Source of the DNA: Algicella marina
Lineage (GTDB): Bacteria > Pseudomonadota > Alphaproteobacteria > Rhodobacterales > Rhodobacteraceae
Length of the DNA stretch: 64,000 nt
Assembly: GCF_009931615.1 (NCBI RefSeq)
Contig: NZ_CP046620.1
Span: 62,001 to 126,000 of the forward strand
Direction: 5' to 3'
Shown: piece by piece, positions 60,641-64,000 of the stretch
Layout: every line of letters starts with the position of its first letter
How positions within the stretch are numbered: the stretch's first letter is position 1
Program-made: the position numbers and the translations under genes
The notes under the pieces: generated by a model
The model's input: only the letters and a program-made list of their open reading frames with translations
Databases searched by the model: none
Told to the model about the DNA's origin: nothing

Positions 60641-62074
60641 ATGAATTTTCAGGCAATGCGCGGGCTGCTGCTCGTGCTCATGATCACGATGTATGGGGCC
60701 GGAGCCCATGCGGCCCAATATGCAGCACTAGTGATGGATGCGCGAACGGGCAAAGTGCTGCATTCCGAGAATGCCGATACCCGACTTCACCCCGCTTCTC
60801 TGACCAAGATGATGACACTCTACCTCGTGTTTACGGAGATTCGCGCCGGACGCATGACGGCGGAAACCAAGGTAACGATTTCCCGTCACGCAGCATCGCA
60901 GCCCCCATCGAAGCTCGGGTTGAAAACCGGGCAGGAAATCGAACTCAAGTACCTGATCCGCGCTGCGGCCGTGAAATCCGCCAACGATGCGGCCAGTGCG
61001 CTGGCTGAGGCTGTTTCCGGCAGCGAGGAAGCATTTGCGCGTCGGATGACATCGACGGCGCAGGCAATGGGAATGAGCAGCACGACCTTCAAGAACCCGC
61101 ACGGGCTGACATCGAGCGGACACCTTTCTACGGCGCGGGACATGGCGCTGCTGGGTCGACGGCTCTTCTACGATTTTCCCGAATATTACAACCTGTTCAG
61201 CCGTCGTTCCACCAACGCCAAGGTCAAGACCGTATACAACACCAACAGGCGACTACTGGATGCCTATTCCGGCGCAGATGGGATCAAGACCGGGTATACA
61301 CGCGCCGCGGGATTCAATCTCGTTTCGTCGGCCAAGCGCGGGCAGGAGCGGGTGATCGTTTCCGTATTCGGCGGGACATCCACTGCGGCTCGCAATGCCA
61401 AGGTGGCCGAACTGATGGACCTCGGGTTCCGCAAGATGCCGAGCTATGCACAAACGAACAAGCCCGGCCGCTTGCGCCTGAACGCACCGAGCAAGGCATT
61501 GGTTGCCAGCAACACCAACGCTCAGCCGAGCATTGCCCGTCGGGCCGGAGCACTGCGCACGAGCGGCAGACCGAAGGCGCGACCACTGGCTCGTCCGAGT
61601 ACGGAGGATGCGGTTCTATTGGCGACGGCAGTGGATCAGGCTCTGCAGGCGGTGGGTACCAAAGCTGCGACCGATCCGGTGCTGCCGGTAGAGGACATAG
61701 TGGCGGAACGGAGCCCGGCGGCTTTCGCAATCGTTCTTCCACGGCCGCGGCCATCCGACTTGCCTGTGCCGAAAACAATCACCGTCGTGAAGGAACCCGA
61801 GGCGCCGAAAGTGGCGCGCGCGGTGCAGGAAAGCGGCAAATTCATCGTCGAGCTTGGCGGCCAGCACACTAGGGGTGACGCTGAGCGCCTGCTGCTAACC
61901 ACGGCCTTGCAGGAAATGGAAGCGCTGGAAGGGTCGCAGCGACATCTGGCGCCAGCCGGCTCAAAGGGCTGGTACAAGGCGCAGTTCGTCGGCCTGTCTG
62001 CGCAAGCGGCTGAGACGGCATGCGCGCGGCTGGCGGCGCGGCAGACCGCATGCGAGGTCGTTCAGGGCGGGTGA
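60641..62074 (+). CDS. D-alanyl-D-alanine carboxypeptidase with C-terminal SPOR domain
   Basis: A 477-residue exported penicillin-binding protein of the S11 family. A signal peptide (MNFQAMRGLLLVLMITMYGAGAHA) leads to the SxxK box in PASLTKM, SAN in VKSANDAAS and KTG in IKTGYT. A linker of about 120 residues follows, rich in proline and alanine. The last 80 residues form a SPOR domain (GKFIVELGGQ to ACEVVQ), which binds denuded glycan at the division septum. So this enzyme should trim peptide stems near the septum. GGAG lies 6 nt before the ATG. mipZ is convergent with a 6-nt gap. Confidence 0.94.
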   Translation: MNFQAMRGLLLVLMITMYGAGAHAAQYAALVMDARTGKVLHSENADTRLHPASLTKMMTLYLVFTEIRAGRMTAETKVTISRHAASQPPSKLGLKTGQEIELKYLIRAAAVKSANDAASALAEAVSGSEEAFARRMTSTAQAMGMSSTTFKNPHGLTSSGHLSTARDMALLGRRLFYDFPEYYNLFSRRSTNAKVKTVYNTNRRLLDAYSGADGIKTGYTRAAGFNLVSSAKRGQERVIVSVFGGTSTAARNAKVAELMDLGFRKMPSYAQTNKPGRLRLNAPSKALVASNTNAQPSIARRAGALRTSGRPKARPLARPSTEDAVLLATAVDQALQAVGTKAATDPVLPVEDIVAERSPAAFAIVLPRPRPSDLPVPKTITVVKEPEAPKVARAVQESGKFIVELGGQHTRGDAERLLLTTALQEMEALEGSQRHLAPAGSKGWYKAQFVGLSAQAAETACARLAARQTACEVVQGG

Positions 62075-62080
62075 TCCGCC

Positions 62081-62890
62081 CTAGAAGTTCAGGGTCACAT
62101 CGGGAAGCCTGAGTGCGCGCATCAGTTCCCGCAGTTCCTGACGGGCCGCAATCTGGGACATGGTCAGTGGGCCTTGGCCCGCGGCCTTCAAGTCCAAAAG
62201 TGTGAGGCCCTGCAGGTAGAGTTCCCGAAAGACGACCCTTTCCGAGAAACCGGGAATGAGGCGGAACCCTATGCGCTTGGACAGATCGTCCAGCGCGGAG
62301 CCGACACGGCGCTTGTTGCGGGCATTCAATGTTGACATGCGATTGCGCAGAACGACCCAATCCACGGGGATGAGGCCGGCGGTGGCCCGCAAGCTGCGGG
62401 CGGACCAGACCATTTCTGCATAGATGCTTGGGCCGAGCACCTTGCCAGATTCGGCGTCCACCTTCGCCAGCAGGCCGAGATCGACCATGCTGTCGTTCAA
62501 GGGTGTGATCAGCGTGTCGGCAGCGGAGTGAGCCATTTGGGCATAGCGGGTGTGGGCGCCCGGGCAGTCGATGACAATGAAGCGACAGCTCTTGTCGAGC
62601 CTGTCGAGGGCATCGGCAAACCGCGACTCTTCTTCGGCCTGGGCATCGGAGAGGCTGTCTGCGGAACTGATGGCAAGCTCCGCCTTCACCGGCAAAGGGA
62701 GAGAGACGTCCTTTCGCGACACGAAGGCATCTCGGTTGCGGGCGTGGTTCATCAGGCTTTCCTGACGGAGGTCGAGGTCGATTATGCCGACCGGGTAGCC
62801 TGAATGGAGGAGCGCAGTGGTGACGTGCATGGCGGTGGTGGATTTTCCAGTCCCGCCCTTCTCGTTGCCGAGAACAATGATATGCGCCAT
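62081..62890 (-). CDS. mipZ: Division-site positioning ATPase MipZ
   Basis: A 269-residue ParA-like ATPase that forms a gradient from ParB and inhibits FtsZ assembly away from mid-cell. The deviant Walker A motif GNEKGGTGKSTTAMH and IVIDCPGAH are present, with LVLRNRMSTLNARNK in the C-terminal half, as in MipZ. Length is normal. No ParAB or FtsZ genes adjoin. The convergent neighbour is a septal-type SPOR-domain carboxypeptidase, so the locus is division-related by content. Confidence 0.94.
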   Translation of the reverse strand: MAHIIVLGNEKGGTGKSTTAMHVTTALLHSGYPVGIIDLDLRQESLMNHARNRDAFVSRKDVSLPLPVKAELAISSADSLSDAQAEEESRFADALDRLDKSCRFIVIDCPGAHTRYAQMAHSAADTLITPLNDSMVDLGLLAKVDAESGKVLGPSIYAEMVWSARSLRATAGLIPVDWVVLRNRMSTLNARNKRRVGSALDDLSKRIGFRLIPGFSERVVFRELYLQGLTLLDLKAAGQGPLTMSQIAARQELRELMRALRLPDVTLNF

Positions 62891-62922
62891 TCCCAGATAT
62901 GTCCCGTCAGTCAGTCAGCAAA

Positions 62923-62951
62923 AAGGCGCGCTCCGGGCCGGTGCGCGCCTT
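62923..62951 (-). terminator. Intrinsic terminator of rpmE
   Basis: AAGGCGCGC and GCGCGCCTT pair perfectly (9 bp) around an 11-nt loop, 28 nt past the rpmE stop. On the minus strand TTTTTGCTG follows, a proper U-run. Confidence 0.85.
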
Positions 62952-62978
62952 GATGTTCGTATCGCCTGTGTGGCGGAA

Positions 62979-63200
62979 TTAGAAGCCGAGGCCTTCGTAT
63001 TTCTTCTTGAAGCGGGAGACGCGTCCGCCGGTATCCATGAGGCGGGTATTACCACCTGTCCACGCGGGGTGGGACGTCGGATCGATGTCGAGCGTCAGCG
63101 TTCCGCCCGGTTCGCCATAGGTGGAACGGGTCTGGATGACGGTACCATCAGTCAACTTCACGTCGATCATGTGGTAAGCGGGGTGTATATCTTTTTTCAT
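62979..63200 (-). CDS. rpmE: 50S ribosomal protein L31
   Basis: A 73-residue L31 protein of the large subunit. It begins [20 protein letters not shown] and ends with the [14 protein letters not shown] tail. It is of the zinc-free type, with no CxxC pair. AGAGG lies upstream of the ATG. An intrinsic terminator follows. Confidence 0.96.
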   Translation of the reverse strand: MKKDIHPAYHMIDVKLTDGTVIQTRSTYGEPGGTLTLDIDPTSHPAWTGGNTRLMDTGGRVSRFKKKYEGLGF

Positions 63201-63329
63201 CTTGTGGTCCTCTGGGTCTGCGGACTGATCAGACTGCGGCCGCCTCTTGCGCCGGTAACCTGTCGCCTCGCTCTGATGAGATGCGGGCTGGTAACACCCG
63301 ATCGAACGGCTCGCAAGAGTTTTGTGCCG

Positions 63330-64000
63330 CTATTCGTCTTCGGAATCGCCCGCTCCGCTGCTGTGGCGTTGCCTTTCGGGGACATAGACGGAACGCGCGG
63401 CTGAACCGGACTGCCGCTGCTGACGCAGGCTGCGCACCGAAGCCTGATGTTCCTGGAAATCTTCGGGAGACGAGATCGGAGCCTGCTCGAGTTTGATTTC
63501 ACGGCGCCGGTTCTCCGTCGCCTGTTCATAGGCGAGAGCCATGGCGGCGAACGGGATGCAGTACATGTAGTAGCTGGCCGCGCAAATGGCGACGAGTGCG
63601 GCAATGAAAAACGTCAGATTGCCCGCGCTTTCCGACAGCATTCCCAGCCACATGGGATAAGCGGCCATCATTGCCGCCGAGGGCAGAGTGACTCCCACAA
63701 AGTAGAGAGCAAGGATCGAAAGGAAGCTGTTGCCAAGGCCGAAGACGAGATCATGGTTGGGGCCGCGTTGGACAGCGTTTGCCCCAACGCCGGCCATCGG
63801 CACGCCGAATATCGCCACGCAGATACCGCTCAGCAGTGTCGCCAATACGTAGAAGATCAATCCGGGAGCGATCATGGCGTTGGCGCCGAAAACATCGGAA
63901 AAAGGGTCACCGAGCAGGCCGAGCGTGGCAAGAAACCCTACGGCTGAGTCGGAGCCGAAAATGTCGGCGACCTGTTCATTCCAGCCCGGCACCATGGCGG
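63330..64000 (-). CDS. Multi-pass membrane protein of unknown function (runs off the window)
   Basis: The C-terminal 221 or more residues of a membrane protein. An ATG at 63995 is possible, but the frame is open to the window end, so the start may lie outside. Four hydrophobic segments are visible: a weak one at about residues 17-30, then MIAPGLIFYVLATLLSGICVA, NSFLSILALYFVGVTLPSA, and NLTFFIAALVAICAASYYMY. After them comes a polar cytoplasmic tail of about 70 residues rich in glutamine, arginine and serine. I do not recognise the family. Confidence 0.55.
   Translation of the reverse strand, partial: AMVPGWNEQVADIFGSDSAVGFLATLGLLGDPFSDVFGANAMIAPGLIFYVLATLLSGICVAIFGVPMAGVGANAVQRGPNHDLVFGLGNSFLSILALYFVGVTLPSAAMMAAYPMWLGMLSESAGNLTFFIAALVAICAASYYMYCIPFAAMALAYEQATENRRREIKLEQAPISSPEDFQEHQASVRSLRQQRQSGSAARSVYVPERQRHSSGAGDSEDE

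Noticed and set aside
1-64000. tRNA, rRNA, insertion sequence, integrase attachment site or prophage
   Set aside because: None could be supported by eye. The only recombinase gene, at 3409-4350, is XerC in its normal housekeeping context.

Overview
This 64 kb window is a densely packed, GC-rich bacterial chromosome segment, and its gene content points to an alphaproteobacterium of the Rhodobacterales (Roseobacter group). The markers are MipZ, a TrcR/DUF1013 regulator, COQ9, a short aa3-type cytochrome oxidase subunit IV, a phasin, DUF6280, DUF2125, a DmdC-like acyl-CoA dehydrogenase and a perfect CtrA box (TTAA-N7-TTAA). No tRNA or rRNA gene, CRISPR array, prophage or insertion sequence was seen. 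Gene order and composition look like ordinary chromosome, with accessory patches.

Layout. 1-5.8 kb: the end of a hybrid histidine kinase, a cupredoxin, RTX repeat protein 1, xerC, a DUF484 gene and a transaldolase-like gene. 5.9-11.6 kb: priA with a HEXXH-motif protein, then an unusual MotB/OmpA-like plus MotA-like ion-channel pair. 11.7-23.7 kb: SPFH/NfeD pair, LysM-binding-protein fusion, ChaC, DUF2125, EamA transporter, thioesterase, YggT, VOC protein, ChrA, exported MsrA, DUF302, DUF305 and an HWE-type sensor kinase. 23.9-28.3 kb: argG with a terminator-like hairpin in its leader, lipoprotein, iron alcohol dehydrogenase, VOC protein, alpha/beta hydrolase. 28.4-36.4 kb: TadE/TadG pilus-type genes, thiolase, diguanylate cyclase divergent from a degenerate receiver with a CtrA box between them, glutathionyl-hydroquinone reductase, dgcN-dgcA.

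36.4-42.1 kb is the most unusual stretch: two adjacent RTX proteins that are close paralogues of each other and of RTX 1 at 1.8-3.3 kb, then a roughly 1000-residue exported protein with a von Willebrand A domain and eight tandem repeats of about 86 residues. 42.4-51.6 kb holds DUF6280, a GNAT acetyltransferase, glpK, a Sua5/TsaC gene, a DmdC-like dehydrogenase with a metallo-beta-lactamase partner, cytochrome oxidase subunit IV, small exported proteins, an alpha/beta-hydrolase-like protein lacking its serine, a metallophosphatase and rpsU. 51.9-56.7 kb holds COQ9, a tight operon (RidA-like, sulfotransferase, class IV aminotransferase, quinone oxidoreductase) and an exported RNase T2. 56.8-64 kb holds trcR, an SDR lacking its lysine, an RsmC-like methyltransferase that may use a non-AUG start, clpS, phasin, a D,D-carboxypeptidase with a SPOR domain, mipZ, rpmE and a membrane protein cut by the window end.

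Most genes are single units or 2-4-gene operons with 1-8 nt overlaps, often separated by compact bidirectional hairpins between convergent stops. Functions are assigned by reading translated sequence for family motifs; no database search was run.
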